In this document: one piece after another, positions 15,994 through 25,800 of the stretch
Numbering within the stretch: the first letter of the stretch is position 1
Layout of the letters: each line of letters starts with the position of its first letter
Origin: Streptomyces musisoli
Lineage (GTDB): Bacteria; Actinomycetota; Actinomycetes; Streptomycetales; Streptomycetaceae
Direction of reading: 5' to 3'
Assembly: GCF_016741855.1 (NCBI RefSeq)
Contig: NZ_JAERRH010000002.1
Coordinates: forward strand, 930,001-994,000
Length of the DNA stretch: 64,000 nucleotides
Position numbers and translations under genes: made by a program
The notes under the pieces: generated by a model
What the model saw: only the letters and a program-made list of their open reading frames with translations
What the model was told of the DNA's origin: nothing
The model's database searches: none

Positions 15994-18917
15994 CCGACCA
16001 GCGATTCAGGCTCCGGCACGGGGGCCGCGTCGACCGTGGAACCGTGCTGCGGTTCACCGTCGACGGGCGGGAGCTGACCGGGCACCCCGGCGACACCGTC
16101 GCCTCCGCCATGCTGGCGAACGGGCTCGTGGAGGTCGCCCCGTCTCTCTACCGTGGCCGCCCGAGAGGCATCGTCGCCGCCGGCGTCGAGGAGCCCAATG
16201 CCCTGGTACAGCTGGACGGCCCCTGCTCGGAGGGCATGCTGCCGGCGACGACCGTGGAGCTGTACGACGGCCTGGCCGCCACCACGCTGTCCGGGATGGG
16301 CCGGCTCGACCCGACCCCCGACCCGGCCGTCTACGACAAGAAGTACGTCCACACAGACGTCCTGGTGGTCGGCGCCGGCCCGGCCGGACTCGCGGCCGCG
16401 GTCGCCGCCGCCGGCTCCGGCGCCCGCGTGATCCTCGTCGATGACCAGCCCGAGCCCGGCGGTTCGCTGCTCGGCGGGCGCACGGAGACGGTCGGCTCGC
16501 GAAGCGCCCTCGCCTGGGTCGCCGAGGCCCGCGCCGCACTCGACGCCGCCCCCGAAGCCGTCGTCCTCCGACGCACCACGGCGTTCGGCTCGTACGACGA
16601 CAACTACGTGCTGGCCCTCCAGCGGCGCACCGACCACCTCGGAGCCGACGCCCCCGACCCCTCCGAAGGCGTCTCGCGCCAGCGCCTGTGGCACCTGCGC
16701 GCCCGCCAGGTGGTCCTGGCGACCGGCGCACACGAACGCCCGCTGGTCTTCGCCGGCAACGACCGCCCCGGGGTGATGCTCGCCGCGGCCGTGCGCACGT
16801 ACCTCAACCGCTACGCCGTGGCCCCCGGTGCACGGGCCGTGGTCGGCACGAACAACGACAGTGCCTACGACACGGTCGCCGACCTCCACGCCGCCGGGAT
16901 CGACATCGCCGCCGTCGTGGACGCGCGCCCCGAGCTGTCCCCGACGGCCGCGGAGACCGCCGCGGCGACCGGGGTGCGGGTGCTGACGGGCAGCGCGGTG
17001 GTCGACACCGCGGGCGCCGGCCGGCTCACCGGTGTCACCGTCCAGGCGCTCGACGGGAGCGGCCGACTCGCCGGTGAACCGGAGTCCTTCGGCTGCGACC
17101 TGCTCGCCGTCTCGGGCGGCTGGAGCCCGGTGGTGCATCTGCACAGCCAGCGCCAGGGGCGGCTGCGCTGGGACGAGGACCTGGTCGCCTTCGTCCCCGA
17201 CGGCACCGTACGGGACCAGCAGACCGTCGGCGCGGCACGCGGGACGTACGACCTCGACGGCTGTCTGGCCGAAGGGGCGCGGGCGGGTGCACGGGCCGCG
17301 ACGGACGCCGGGTTCCCGGTTCCCGTACCGGCGACCGGCGGTGGGCCCGCGACGACCGCGCCGTCGCCGGACGCCGGGCGGAACGCGGCCGGCCCGACGC
17401 GTGCCCTGTGGCTCGTGCCCGCCACGAGCGGTGAGCCCGGCAGCTGGGACACCCACTTCGTCGACCCGCAGCGAGACGTCACCGTCGCCGACGTCTGGCG
17501 GTCCACCGGCGCCGGCATGCGCGGTGTCGAGCACGTCAAGCGCTACACGTCCCTCGGCACGGCGAACGACCAGGGCAAGACGTCCGGCGTCAACGCCATC
17601 GGGGTGATCGCCGAGGCACTCGGCGCCGGCGCGTCACCCGGCGACATCGGCACCACGGCCTACCGGGCGCCGTACACCCCGGTGGCCTTCGCCGCCCTGG
17701 CCGGACGCGAACGGGGCGAGCTGTTCGACCCCGAGCGGACGACGGCCGTCCACCGCTGGCACGTGGCGCACGGCGCGGAGTTCGAGGACGTCGGGCAGTG
17801 GAAACGTCCCCGGTACTACCCCCTGCCCGGCGAGGACATGGACACCGCCGTGGCCCGGGAGTGCCGCGCGGCCCGCGAAGGGGTGGCGTTCATGGACGCC
17901 TCCACCCTGGGCAAGATCGAGATCTGGGGCGCGGACGCCGGCGAGTTCCTCGACCGCGTCTACACCAACGCCTTCAAGAAGCTCAAGCCCGGCACGGCCC
18001 GCTACGGCGTGATGTGCAAGCCCGACGGCATGATCTTCGACGACGGGGTGACCCTGCGCCTCGACGACGACCGCTACTTCATGACCACCACGACCGGTGG
18101 CGCCGCCGCGGTCCTGGACTGGCTGGAGGAGTGGCTTCAGACCGAGTGGCCCGGACTCGACGTCCACTGCACCTCGGTCACCGAACAGTGGGCGACGATC
18201 GCCGTCGTGGGCCCGCGGTCCCGACAGGTCGTGGCCCGGCTCGCGCCGGACGTGGACCTGTCCGCCGAGGCGTTCCCCTTCATGGCCTTCCGCGAGACCA
18301 CCCTGGCCTCGGGCATCCCCGCCCGCATCTGCCGGATCTCCTTCTCCGGCGAACTCGCCTACGAGATCAACGTCTCCGCCTGGTACGGCTTGGCCGTCTG
18401 GGAGCAGGTCCACGAGGCGGGCCGGCCGTGGGGCATCACCCCGTACGGCACCGAGACCATGCACGTCCTGCGGGCCGAGAAGGGCTACATCATCGTCGGC
18501 CAGGACACCGACGGCACCGTCACCCCGCAGGACGCGGGCATGTCCTGGGTCGTCTCGAAGCAGAAGGACTTCATCGGCAAGCGGTCCCACTCCCGCGCCG
18601 ACACCTCCCGCACCGACCGCAGGCAACTGGTCGGCCTGCTGCCGAGCGACCGCACGACCCGGCTGCCCGAAGGCACCCAACTCGTCGCGCCGGACGTGCC
18701 GGTCACCCCCGGGGCCGGGCCGGTGCCCATGCTCGGCCACGTCACCTCCAGCTACCACAGCCCGGCCCTCGGCCGCCCCTTCGCCCTCGCCCTCGTCGCC
18801 GGCGGCCGGGCAAGGATCGGCGAGACCCTGCTCGCCCCCGTCGGGGACGACCTGGTGCCCGTCGAGGTGGCCGACTTCGTCCTCTACGACCCCGAAGGGA
18901 CCAAGCGCGATGGCTGA
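15990..18917 (+). CDS. soxA: Sarcosine oxidase alpha subunit
   Basis: A 975-residue subunit that binds NAD+, shares FMN with beta, and carries the folate site. The order matches the family. An N-terminal ferredoxin-like domain ([20 protein letters not shown]) is followed by a dinucleotide-binding domain ([27 protein letters not shown]) with a second nucleotide motif near residue 270. The C-terminal third (from about 600) is a glycine-cleavage T-protein-like folate domain ([53 protein letters not shown]). In this enzyme the methyl group leaves as 5,10-methylene-THF. The ATG overlaps the soxD stop by 4 nt. Confidence 0.95.
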   Translation: MTDQRFRLRHGGRVDRGTVLRFTVDGRELTGHPGDTVASAMLANGLVEVAPSLYRGRPRGIVAAGVEEPNALVQLDGPCSEGMLPATTVELYDGLAATTLSGMGRLDPTPDPAVYDKKYVHTDVLVVGAGPAGLAAAVAAAGSGARVILVDDQPEPGGSLLGGRTETVGSRSALAWVAEARAALDAAPEAVVLRRTTAFGSYDDNYVLALQRRTDHLGADAPDPSEGVSRQRLWHLRARQVVLATGAHERPLVFAGNDRPGVMLAAAVRTYLNRYAVAPGARAVVGTNNDSAYDTVADLHAAGIDIAAVVDARPELSPTAAETAAATGVRVLTGSAVVDTAGAGRLTGVTVQALDGSGRLAGEPESFGCDLLAVSGGWSPVVHLHSQRQGRLRWDEDLVAFVPDGTVRDQQTVGAARGTYDLDGCLAEGARAGARAATDAGFPVPVPATGGGPATTAPSPDAGRNAAGPTRALWLVPATSGEPGSWDTHFVDPQRDVTVADVWRSTGAGMRGVEHVKRYTSLGTANDQGKTSGVNAIGVIAEALGAGASPGDIGTTAYRAPYTPVAFAALAGRERGELFDPERTTAVHRWHVAHGAEFEDVGQWKRPRYYPLPGEDMDTAVARECRAAREGVAFMDASTLGKIEIWGADAGEFLDRVYTNAFKKLKPGTARYGVMCKPDGMIFDDGVTLRLDDDRYFMTTTTGGAAAVLDWLEEWLQTEWPGLDVHCTSVTEQWATIAVVGPRSRQVVARLAPDVDLSAEAFPFMAFRETTLASGIPARICRISFSGELAYEINVSAWYGLAVWEQVHEAGRPWGITPYGTETMHVLRAEKGYIIVGQDTDGTVTPQDAGMSWVVSKQKDFIGKRSHSRADTSRTDRRQLVGLLPSDRTTRLPEGTQLVAPDVPVTPGAGPVPMLGHVTSSYHSPALGRPFALALVAGGRARIGETLLAPVGDDLVPVEVADFVLYDPEGTKRDG

Positions 18918-19542
18918 GCCCACGACGATCGACGCGGGCGCGGGCCCCGTCGCCCTGCGCACCAGCCCCCTGGCACATCTGGCGGAGCGGATGCGCGCCG
19001 CCGCCGTCACCGGCGCACGGGGCGTAGCGCTGACCGAGCGGCCGTTCGTCACCATGGTGAACCTGCGCGTCGACCCCGGATCCGACGCGGCCGTCCGCAT
19101 CGGGAAGGCCCTGGGCGCGCCGCTGCCGCTACAGTGCGGCCACACCACCGCGTCCGGCCCCCACACGCTCGCCTGGCTGGGCCCCGACGAGTGGCTCGTG
19201 CTGTCCCACGCCGACGCGACCACCGTGGCCGGCGAGCTGCGGGAGGCACTCGCGGCAGACCCCGGCTCGGTCGTGGACGTCTCGGCCAACCGCACCACGC
19301 TGGAGCTGAGCGGCCCGGCCGCCCGGCAGGTGCTGGAGAAGGGGTGCCCACTGGATCTGCATCCACGGGCCTTCGGACCCGGCCGGGCGGTGTCGACCAC
19401 GGTGGGCCCAGTGGCGGTGCTGCTCTGGCAGGTCGACGACACACCTGCGTACCGGTTGTTCCCGCGCTCCTCGTTCGCCGACTACTTGGCGCGCTGGCTC
19501 ATCGACGCGATGACCGAGTACCGCGGCCCGGATGTGCCCTGA
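18910..19542 (+). CDS. soxG: Sarcosine oxidase gamma subunit
   Basis: A 210-residue subunit related to the folate-binding domain of the alpha subunit. Typical features are [20 protein letters not shown] near the N-terminus, [20 protein letters not shown] in the middle and a C-terminal [13 protein letters not shown]. The ATG overlaps the last 8 bases of soxA. It closes the operon; no downstream gene for formyl-THF hydrolase or dimethylglycine oxidation follows, unlike in some other sarcosine clusters. Confidence 0.93.
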   Translation: MAEPTTIDAGAGPVALRTSPLAHLAERMRAAAVTGARGVALTERPFVTMVNLRVDPGSDAAVRIGKALGAPLPLQCGHTTASGPHTLAWLGPDEWLVLSHADATTVAGELREALAADPGSVVDVSANRTTLELSGPAARQVLEKGCPLDLHPRAFGPGRAVSTTVGPVAVLLWQVDDTPAYRLFPRSSFADYLARWLIDAMTEYRGPDVP

Positions 19543-19650
19543 GGGGGTCACAGAACCCTGAACCCGCCCCCGGTCGGCAGCGGCCCCTCCTCCCGCGTGG
19601 CGGTGGCCGATGCGGGAGCAGGAGCGTCGGCAAGGCATGGATCCTGGCCG

Positions 19651-19735
19651 GTGGCCGGTGGCCGGTGGCCGGTGGCCGGTGGCCGGCGGGCGGTGGGTGG
19701 TGGCCGGCGGGCGGCCGGGCGGCTTCGGGCGGCTT
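19651..19735. repeat. Low-complexity GGTGGCC tandem repeat
   Basis: At least six head-to-tail copies of GGTGGCC (7-bp period) followed by related GGCGGGCGG variants fill the gap between soxG and the next gene. A shorter stretch of the same heptamer occurs at about 40377-40400. Confidence 0.8.
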
Positions 19736-19750
19736 TGAGAAGATCACCTC

Positions 19751-21229
19751 ATGGCGGACAGAGAAGACGAACTGGCCAGGGTCGCGTTCGGCACGGCGGA
19801 GGTGACGGACGCGGCTCGCGCCGCCGCACTGCGGCTGCTCGAGGCCGACCCCGCGGTGCACGCGGAGTGGATCGCGGGGATCGCGGTGAACAGGGCGGCA
19901 CCCGACGCGGTGCTGCGGCGGGTCTTCACGGTCGACCCGCTGCCCGACACGGCATGGCTCGCCTACCGCCAGCTGTCGCCCGCGGCGGCGAAGGCGGCCG
20001 TCGCGCACCCGGACCCACGAGTCCGCAGGACCCTCGCCGAGAACCCGTACCTGCCGCCGGACGCGCTCGCCGTGCTGGCCGAGGACGCGGACCCCGGGGT
20101 GCGGCGCGTGGCGCTGGTGATGGCCTGTGAATACCAGGTCGAACTGCCGACGGAGGTGGCGGTGCGGCTGGCCGCCGACGAGGAGGCCCGGCTGAGGTCC
20201 TTCGCCACCGCTCTGCCCGGCCTGCCGGCCGAGACGCTGCTGTCGCTCGCCGAGGACCCCGATCCCCGGGTCAGGGCCGCCGCCATCAACTTCCGGACCT
20301 GGCCCAGGCTGCGGCCGGAAGTCCGGGCCGCGGCCGAGGCGGACCCCGACCCCCAGGTCCGCGCGGCGGTCGAGCGCGCCACCCACGTCGACGCACCCCT
20401 GCCGACGACGATCGAGGAGTTCCTCGCCGAACCGGACGAACGCCGCTGTCGCGACGCCGCGTCCACCGCACCCGTCGACGCGGGCCTGGCCGCGCTCCTG
20501 GTCGCCCACGAGGACGGCTGGCTGCGCCACGGCGCCGTCCGCAACCCCCACGTGCCCACGGCACTCGCCCTCACCCTCGCGGCCGACCCCGACCCCTCGG
20601 TCCGTCTCGCCCTGTCCCTGCGCGCGGATCTGACCGAGGAACAGCGCGTGTCGATCGACTACACGGTGTCCCCGGGCCGCCATCCGGTCCCGGACTGGGT
20701 GAGGGAGCGCTTCGGCGACCCGGACGCGCTGCGCGAGATCGCGGCCTCCAGCCACGTCCTGCTGCGCCGGGGGGTGACGTGCGCGCCGGAGCTGCCCGTC
20801 GACGTGGTCGAACTGCTGGCCGCCGACGACGACTACTTCGTGAGGCTGATGCTCTGCGAGAACGACCATGCCCCGCACGAGCTGCTCGTCGAGATGTTCG
20901 CCGACTGGGACGGGCTGAGCTGGGGCATGCTGGCGCACTGCCGCAACTTCGCGCGCCCCGGCCTCGCCCGGTTCGCGGACCACCCGGACCACCGGATGCG
21001 CTACGCCGCCCTCTTCGACCCGCAAGCCGGACCGGAACTCATCGAACGGCTCACCCGTGACGCGGACTGCACGGTGCGCCTCCATGCGGGCGGCGACCCG
21101 CGCCTGCCCCGCCCCAGACTCGTCGAACTGCTCGGCCCGGACGGCATGCCCCGAACGGCCGCCTGCAACCCCGCGCTGCCCGTCGGCCTGATGCACGGAC
21201 TGCTCGACATCGCGGGCGTGGAACGCTGA
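19751..21229 (+). CDS. HEAT/leucine-rich-variant repeat protein
   Basis: A 492-residue, wholly alpha-helical-looking protein without signal peptide or membrane segment. It consists of recurring units of about 22-27 residues with the pattern HPDPRVRRTLAENPYLPPDA, DADPGVRRVALVMA and DPDPRVRAAAINFR (D-P-x-V-R then an alanine/leucine helix), the hallmark of LRV/HEAT-type superhelices. These proteins bind other proteins or nucleic acids; no catalytic residues are seen. The GC3 bias confirms coding. It lies between the sarcosine operon and the P450 gene with no obvious link to either. Confidence 0.85.
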   Translation: MADREDELARVAFGTAEVTDAARAAALRLLEADPAVHAEWIAGIAVNRAAPDAVLRRVFTVDPLPDTAWLAYRQLSPAAAKAAVAHPDPRVRRTLAENPYLPPDALAVLAEDADPGVRRVALVMACEYQVELPTEVAVRLAADEEARLRSFATALPGLPAETLLSLAEDPDPRVRAAAINFRTWPRLRPEVRAAAEADPDPQVRAAVERATHVDAPLPTTIEEFLAEPDERRCRDAASTAPVDAGLAALLVAHEDGWLRHGAVRNPHVPTALALTLAADPDPSVRLALSLRADLTEEQRVSIDYTVSPGRHPVPDWVRERFGDPDALREIAASSHVLLRRGVTCAPELPVDVVELLAADDDYFVRLMLCENDHAPHELLVEMFADWDGLSWGMLAHCRNFARPGLARFADHPDHRMRYAALFDPQAGPELIERLTRDADCTVRLHAGGDPRLPRPRLVELLGPDGMPRTAACNPALPVGLMHGLLDIAGVER

Positions 21230-21271
21230 CGACGGCCGGGCCCGGGCCGACCCCGGGATGCCCGTGATCTG

Positions 21272-21362
21272 AAGGTGCCGGGCGGTGGGAAGGTCCCCGT
21301 TGTCCGGAGGTGCCGGGCGGTGGGAGGTTCCCCGTTGTCCGGAGGTGCCGGGCGGTGGGTGA
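21272..21362. repeat. Tandem repeat, about 36 bp, 2.5 units
   Basis: GGTGCCGGGCGGTGGGA followed by GGTCCCCGTTGTCCGGA recurs three times (third copy truncated) upstream of the P450 gene and just after the repeat-protein gene. The purpose is unknown. Confidence 0.75.
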
Positions 21363-21542
21363 GCGGCCCGGCACTGCGCGGACCGGTACCCCGTCGCCCG
21401 CGCGGGTCACGACCGAGGCGGCGGCCGGGCGGAGCCGGACGGGGCCGTGACCGAGACGGCGGACGGCGGGGCGGACTTGTGCAATCCGCCTGCGAGACCG
21501 CACTGTTGCCCGGTATTCGTTCAAACGGTCAGGAGTCCCGGC

Positions 21543-22796
21543 TTGTCCTCGCACATCCCCGCTTCCGCGCCCGCCCACGTCGTCGACTCCGTCGGCGGCT
21601 GCCCGCACGCCCTGAACGCCGAGCTGCGCGGCCGGGGGCCCGTCGCGGACATCGTCCTGCCCGGCGGGGTACCCGCGGCGGTGGTCCTGGGGCACGAGGA
21701 GCTGAAGGAGTTCCTTTCCCACCCCGACGTGGCCAAGGACGCCCGCCACTGCCCGGCCCTGAACGACGGCACGATCCCCGCGGACTGGCCGCTGCGGGTC
21801 TTCGCCAACGCGCAGGGCATGCACACCGCCGACGGTGCCGACCACCGCCGGCTGCGCTCCCTCGTCGGCAACGCCTTCACCGCCCGCCAGGTGGAGCGGC
21901 TGCGGCCGCGTATCGAGGAGCTGACCACCGGCCTCCTCGACGACCTCGGCCGGGCCGCCGCCGAGGACCCGGACGGCATCGCGGACCTGCGCACCCACTT
22001 CGCGCTCCCGCTCCCGATGAGCGTCATCTGCGAGCTGCTCGGAGTGGACCCCGAACACCGCGGCCGGCTGCACGACCTCACCTACACGGTGGTCATCGCC
22101 ACCGACACCACACCGGCGGAGGTCATGGCCGCCGTACGCGAACTCGTCGAGCTGCTCGGCACGATCGCCGCGGCCCGCCGGACCGCCCCGGGCGACGACC
22201 TGACCAGCGCCCTGATAGCCGCCCGCGAGGACGACGGCGACCGGCTCAGCGAGGCCGAACTCATCGGTACCATGCGCCTGATGCTGGTCGCCGGCCACGA
22301 GACCAACCTGAACCTGATCAGCAATGCCGTACGGGCCCTGTGCACCCACCGCGACCAGCTGGCGCTGGTCCTGGAGGGCAAGGCCACCTGGTCGGACGTG
22401 GTGGACGAGACGCTGCGCTGGGACGGCCCGGTCAGCTGGTTCCCCTTCCGCTACCCCACCCGCGACCTGTCCCTCGGCGGAAGCGTGATCCCGCGGGGCA
22501 CCCCGGTCCTCGCCGGCTACACCGCGGCCGGGCGCGACGAGGCCTTCCACGGCCCGGACGCCGACCGCTTCGACGTCACCCGGCCCGGCGCGGCCCGGCA
22601 CCTCTCCTTCGGTCAGGGCGCGCACTACTGCGTGGGCGCCCCGCTCGCCCGGCTGGAGGCCACCATCGCCCTGGAACGGCTCTTCACCCGCTTCCCGGAC
22701 CTCGACCTCGCCGTCCCCGAAGGCGAACTGCCCCGCCAGCGCAGCTTCATCGGCAACAGCGTCGAAGCGCTCCCGGTCCGCCTCGTCCGGAGCTGA
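21543..22796 (+). CDS. Cytochrome P450 (soluble, CYP type)
   Basis: A haem monooxygenase of about 417 residues. The oxygen-activating I-helix motif is MLVAGHETNLNLI, the ExxR pair is in VVDETLRWDGPVS, and the haem ligand loop is LSFGQGAHYCVGAPLARLEA with Cys as the axial ligand. The start is uncertain: TTG at 21543 has CAGGAG at good spacing and gives the usual length. An ATG/GTG 32 codons upstream (21447) is possible, but its extra residues do not fit the family. No ferredoxin or ferredoxin reductase gene is adjacent, so the electron donor must come from elsewhere. The substrate is unknown. Confidence 0.92.
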   Translation: MSSHIPASAPAHVVDSVGGCPHALNAELRGRGPVADIVLPGGVPAAVVLGHEELKEFLSHPDVAKDARHCPALNDGTIPADWPLRVFANAQGMHTADGADHRRLRSLVGNAFTARQVERLRPRIEELTTGLLDDLGRAAAEDPDGIADLRTHFALPLPMSVICELLGVDPEHRGRLHDLTYTVVIATDTTPAEVMAAVRELVELLGTIAAARRTAPGDDLTSALIAAREDDGDRLSEAELIGTMRLMLVAGHETNLNLISNAVRALCTHRDQLALVLEGKATWSDVVDETLRWDGPVSWFPFRYPTRDLSLGGSVIPRGTPVLAGYTAAGRDEAFHGPDADRFDVTRPGAARHLSFGQGAHYCVGAPLARLEATIALERLFTRFPDLDLAVPEGELPRQRSFIGNSVEALPVRLVRS

Positions 22797-22937
22797 AGCC
22801 CGCCGCCCGCCGCGCCCTGCCCGCCGCCCCCTGCCGGCCCGCGGCGGGCGGTACGGTTCCGTGCCCGGCCGGCCCAGCGCACCGGGTGTCCCGCCCCGGG
22901 GCCGGGCGTCGCGGCGCCGGAGCTCCGGAACACTCAC

Positions 22938-23783
22938 TCAGCCCTGCACGTCGCCCCTGGTGGAGGAGTCGACGGTGTCGCGGTGAGAGAAGTCACCGGG
23001 CGGGATGCCGGGGTGATGTCCCGGCGGGGGAGCGGGGGTGGCCGCGGTCGGGCCGAGTGTGAGGTGGGAGACGATGCGATAGCGGTCCCCTCGGTAGAGC
23101 GAGTGGACATACTCGACGGGCCGCCCGGCCGTGTCCGAGGTGAGCCGTTCGAACAGCAGGGCCGGGGACAGCTCGGGCACATCGAGAAGCTCGGCCTCGG
23201 AGCGGGTGACGACGGTCGGCTCGATCGCCTGGACGGCTTCGCGGACGTGCACGCCGTGATGCTCACGCAGATGCTCGTACAGGTCGCCGCTCTCCAACTC
23301 CTCTGCGCTCAGCCCGGGAACGAGGTCCGCACGGATGTGCAGGTGCTCGATGGCCATGGGCGCGCCGTCGACGAGGCGCAGCCGGGCCACGTAGACGATC
23401 TTTGCGGCCGGGGAGAGGCGCAGCTTGCGGCCGACGCGGGCCCCGGCCTGGATGGTGGTGAACTCCAGCAGCCGGCTGGACCAGGCGCCCGCGGCCCGGG
23501 CGACGGCCAACGCGTTCTCCTGGGACACGAGTTCCTGCGTGATCTTCTCCGGTGCGACGAACATACCGCGCCCGTGTTTGCGGACGAGAAGTCCCGCGGC
23601 GACGAGTTCGTCGACGGCGGCGCGCAGTGTGGGCCGGGAGACGCCCAGGTGTGCGCAGAGCGTGCGCTCGGAAGGGATGGGGTCGCCGGGGCGCTGGGTC
23701 TCGATGAGTTCGAGGATGTGGTCGCGCACGCGCTCGCGTTTGAGCACCACCCCCGGCGCGTTCCCGTTCGCGTCGGCGTTCAC
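22938..23783 (-). CDS. GntR/HutC-family regulator (DasR-like)
   Basis: The N-terminal winged helix (RERVRDHILELIETQRPGDP, PSERTLCAHLGVSRPTLRAA, HGRGMFVAPEKI) is followed by a UTRA effector domain (VARLRLVDGAPMAIEHLHIR and PVEYVHSLYRGDRYRIV). This is close in layout to DasR, the aminosugar-responsive repressor of chitin and N-acetylglucosamine genes. 281 residues with a Pro/His-rich tail. The GTG at 23781-23783 has GGGGGGCGGAAG upstream. It diverges from GH20 and GH16 genes across a region with DasR-type (dre-like) half-sites and a large inverted repeat. Control of the hydrolase genes by an aminosugar phosphate is a reasonable inference. Confidence 0.9.
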   Translation of the reverse strand: MNADANGNAPGVVLKRERVRDHILELIETQRPGDPIPSERTLCAHLGVSRPTLRAAVDELVAAGLLVRKHGRGMFVAPEKITQELVSQENALAVARAAGAWSSRLLEFTTIQAGARVGRKLRLSPAAKIVYVARLRLVDGAPMAIEHLHIRADLVPGLSAEELESGDLYEHLREHHGVHVREAVQAIEPTVVTRSEAELLDVPELSPALLFERLTSDTAGRPVEYVHSLYRGDRYRIVSHLTLGPTAATPAPPPGHHPGIPPGDFSHRDTVDSSTRGDVQG

Positions 23784-23885
23784 CTTCCGCCCCCCTCGCG
23801 CCGTCTGACCAGTTGCCTGTCCAGTTGACCATGGCCCGGTCCTGATCGACAACCGTCCCGTGTTTCCAAGGGGGTTGACGTGTGT

Positions 23886-23949
23886 AGTGGTCTATGCCAG
23901 CTTTCTCCACCACCAGAGGTCACCTGACCAGTCGAACCACTGGTCAGGT
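23886..23949. promoter_or_regulatory. dre-like half-site and large inverted repeat, likely GntR operators
   Basis: AGTGGTCTATGCCAG (23886-23900) has the exact left half of the DasR response element AGTGGTCTAGACCACT. ACCTGACCAGT (23922-23932) and ACTGGTCAGGT (23939-23949) form a perfect 11-bp inverted repeat around CGAACC. A further TGACCAGTTG...CAGTTGACC pair lies at 23806-23830 in the regulator leader. Together they suggest an autoregulated divergent promoter. Confidence 0.7.
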
Positions 23950-23970
23950 CCGGCGCTCCAGAGGTGAACA

Positions 23971-24135
23971 GTGACATTCCGCTTACTCGCCGGCCCGCCC
24001 GCGCTCGTCGCGGTCACCCGGCTCGGCGCCTTCCGCCCCTTCGGCCTTCCGTCCCTCGCGCCCGCCCTCCCGGTCTCCCAGGCGCTCGCGCGGCACGTCA
24101 CGTCCCGCTTCGCGGGCGGCGCCGTCAAGGGCTGA
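23971..24135 (+). CDS. Possible 54-residue small protein with a TTA codon
   Basis: A short frame from GTG at 23971 (GAGGTGA seven bases upstream) to TGA at 24133-24135. About 51 of 54 codons end in G or C, as real genes here do. The product starts VTFRLLAGPPALVAVTRLGA and has no known domain; it is basic at the C-terminus (ARHVTSRF). Codon 5 is TTA, the bldA-dependent codon. It sits directly after the inverted-repeat operator and 24 bases before the hexosaminidase start, so it could be a leader gene or a remnant. It could also be chance. Confidence 0.4.
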   Translation: MTFRLLAGPPALVAVTRLGAFRPFGLPSLAPALPVSQALARHVTSRFAGGAVKG

Positions 24136-24159
24136 CCTGCTCCCCGTCTGGAGGCACCC

Positions 24160-25800
24160 GTGCCGACGAACCACGCCCCGCTCGTCCCCGCACCCACCCA
24201 TCTCACCCCCCACTCGGGCCACTTCACCCTGCACACGGAGACCACCATCCGGGCAACACCCGGCGCCGAACCCGCTGCGGCCCTGCTCCGCACGCTCCTG
24301 TCGCCCGCTACCGGGCTGCCACTGCCCCTGTCCGCCAATGGCCCCGTCGTGTTCGCGCTCGACCCGCAACCGGATGCAACGGGCGAGGAGGGGTACCGGC
24401 TGACGGTCGCCCCGGAGTCCGTGCTGCTGCGGGCCACCGGACTGCCCGGGCTGCTGAACGGCATCCAGACCTTGCGCCAACTCCTGCCCGCCGCCGCCCT
24501 CGCGGGTACGCCGCAGCCGGGGCCGTGGCGGCTGCCCTGCCTGGAGATCACCGATGAGCCGCGCCACCCCTGGCGCGGCCTCCTGCTGGACGTGGCCCGG
24601 CATTTCCAGCCGGTGTCGTTCCTGCGCCGGTACGTCGATCTGCTGGCCCTGCACAAGCTGAACGTGCTCCACCTGCACCTCACCGACGACCAGGGCTGGC
24701 GGATGCCGGTCACGGCGTTCCCACGGCTGACGGAGGTGGGCGGACGGCGGGCCGAGTCGATGGTGGGCCCCGCCGGCAGCCGCCGCTTCGATGGCATTCC
24801 GCACGAAGGGGCCTACAGCAAGGAGGAGTTGACCGGTCTGGTGGCCTATGCGGCGGCGCGCGGCGTCACCGTCGTACCCGAGATAGACATGCCCGGACAC
24901 ACCCGGGCCGCACTCGCCGCCTACCCGGAGCTGGGCAATGTGCCCGGGCGGCGGCTGGACGTGTGGACGCGGTGGGGGGTGTGCGAGACCGTCCTCGGCG
25001 TCCACGAGCCGGTGCTGGACTTCTGCCGCACCGTGCTGGACGAGGTCCTCGACGTCTTCCCCTCCCGGCACGTGCACATCGGCGGCGACGAGTGCCCGAC
25101 CACGGAGTGGGCGGTGAGCGACGCGGCACGGGCCCGGGCCGCCGCCGAGGGTCTGCCGGACACCGACGCGCTGCACGGCTGGTTCCTGGGCCGGATCGGC
25201 GCCTACCTCACCGAACGTGGTCGCGTTCCCACCGCCTGGGCGGAGAACGGCGAGGGGCTGCCGCCCGAATGCGCGGTCATGACCTGGCGCGACCCCGAAC
25301 ACACGCGGATCGCGCTGAAGCGGGGCCACGCCGTGATCAGCGCCCAGCACCGCTCGGCCTATCTCGACTACGCCCAGTCGTCCGGGCCGGCCGAACCACA
25401 GGCCCAGCCCGGTGCCGTGGTCGACCTGCGCGCCGTCCACGGCCACACTCCGCCCGACGACACCGACACCCCCGGCCGGCTCCTCGGTCTCCAGGCCGCG
25501 TTGTGGACCGAGTTCGCCCCGACGCCCGGAAACGTCGACTACCTGACCTTCCCCCGTCTGTGCGCACTCGCCGACCGTGCCTGGCACGGCACCCCGTCCT
25601 GGCCCGGCTTCCGGGCCCGCCTCCGAGCACACGCCGCCCGGCTGGCCACCCTCGGCGTACGGCACGGGCCGCTCGACCCGCACGTCCCCGACCCGCACGT
25701 CCTCGACCCGCATGTCCTCGACCCGCACGTCCGAATCCCCACCGCTTCGGAAGGGAACAGTCATGAACAGGACGACCAAGCCCCGGCCCACCCGCGGTAG
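24160..25800 (+). CDS. Beta-N-acetylhexosaminidase, GH20
   Basis: A 546-residue glycosidase that removes terminal GlcNAc (chitobiose or related) by substrate-assisted catalysis. Visible: the GH20b N-terminal domain with TGEEGYRLTV and GLLNGIQTLRQLLP; then the catalytic barrel with RGLLLDVARHF, LHLHLTDDQGWR, VVPEIDMPGHT and the Asp-Glu pair in HVHIGGDECPTTEW, plus MTWRDP and LWTEF at the end. No signal peptide is seen, so it may act inside the cell on imported oligomers. The GTG has CTGGAGGC upstream. The tail has four DPHV repeats (25676-25735) and overlaps the start of the next gene by 38 nt in another frame. Confidence 0.93.
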   Translation: MPTNHAPLVPAPTHLTPHSGHFTLHTETTIRATPGAEPAAALLRTLLSPATGLPLPLSANGPVVFALDPQPDATGEEGYRLTVAPESVLLRATGLPGLLNGIQTLRQLLPAAALAGTPQPGPWRLPCLEITDEPRHPWRGLLLDVARHFQPVSFLRRYVDLLALHKLNVLHLHLTDDQGWRMPVTAFPRLTEVGGRRAESMVGPAGSRRFDGIPHEGAYSKEELTGLVAYAAARGVTVVPEIDMPGHTRAALAAYPELGNVPGRRLDVWTRWGVCETVLGVHEPVLDFCRTVLDEVLDVFPSRHVHIGGDECPTTEWAVSDAARARAAAEGLPDTDALHGWFLGRIGAYLTERGRVPTAWAENGEGLPPECAVMTWRDPEHTRIALKRGHAVISAQHRSAYLDYAQSSGPAEPQAQPGAVVDLRAVHGHTPPDDTDTPGRLLGLQAALWTEFAPTPGNVDYLTFPRLCALADRAWHGTPSWPGFRARLRAHAARLATLGVRHGPLDPHVPDPHVLDPHVLDPHVRIPTASEGNSHEQDDQAPAHPR

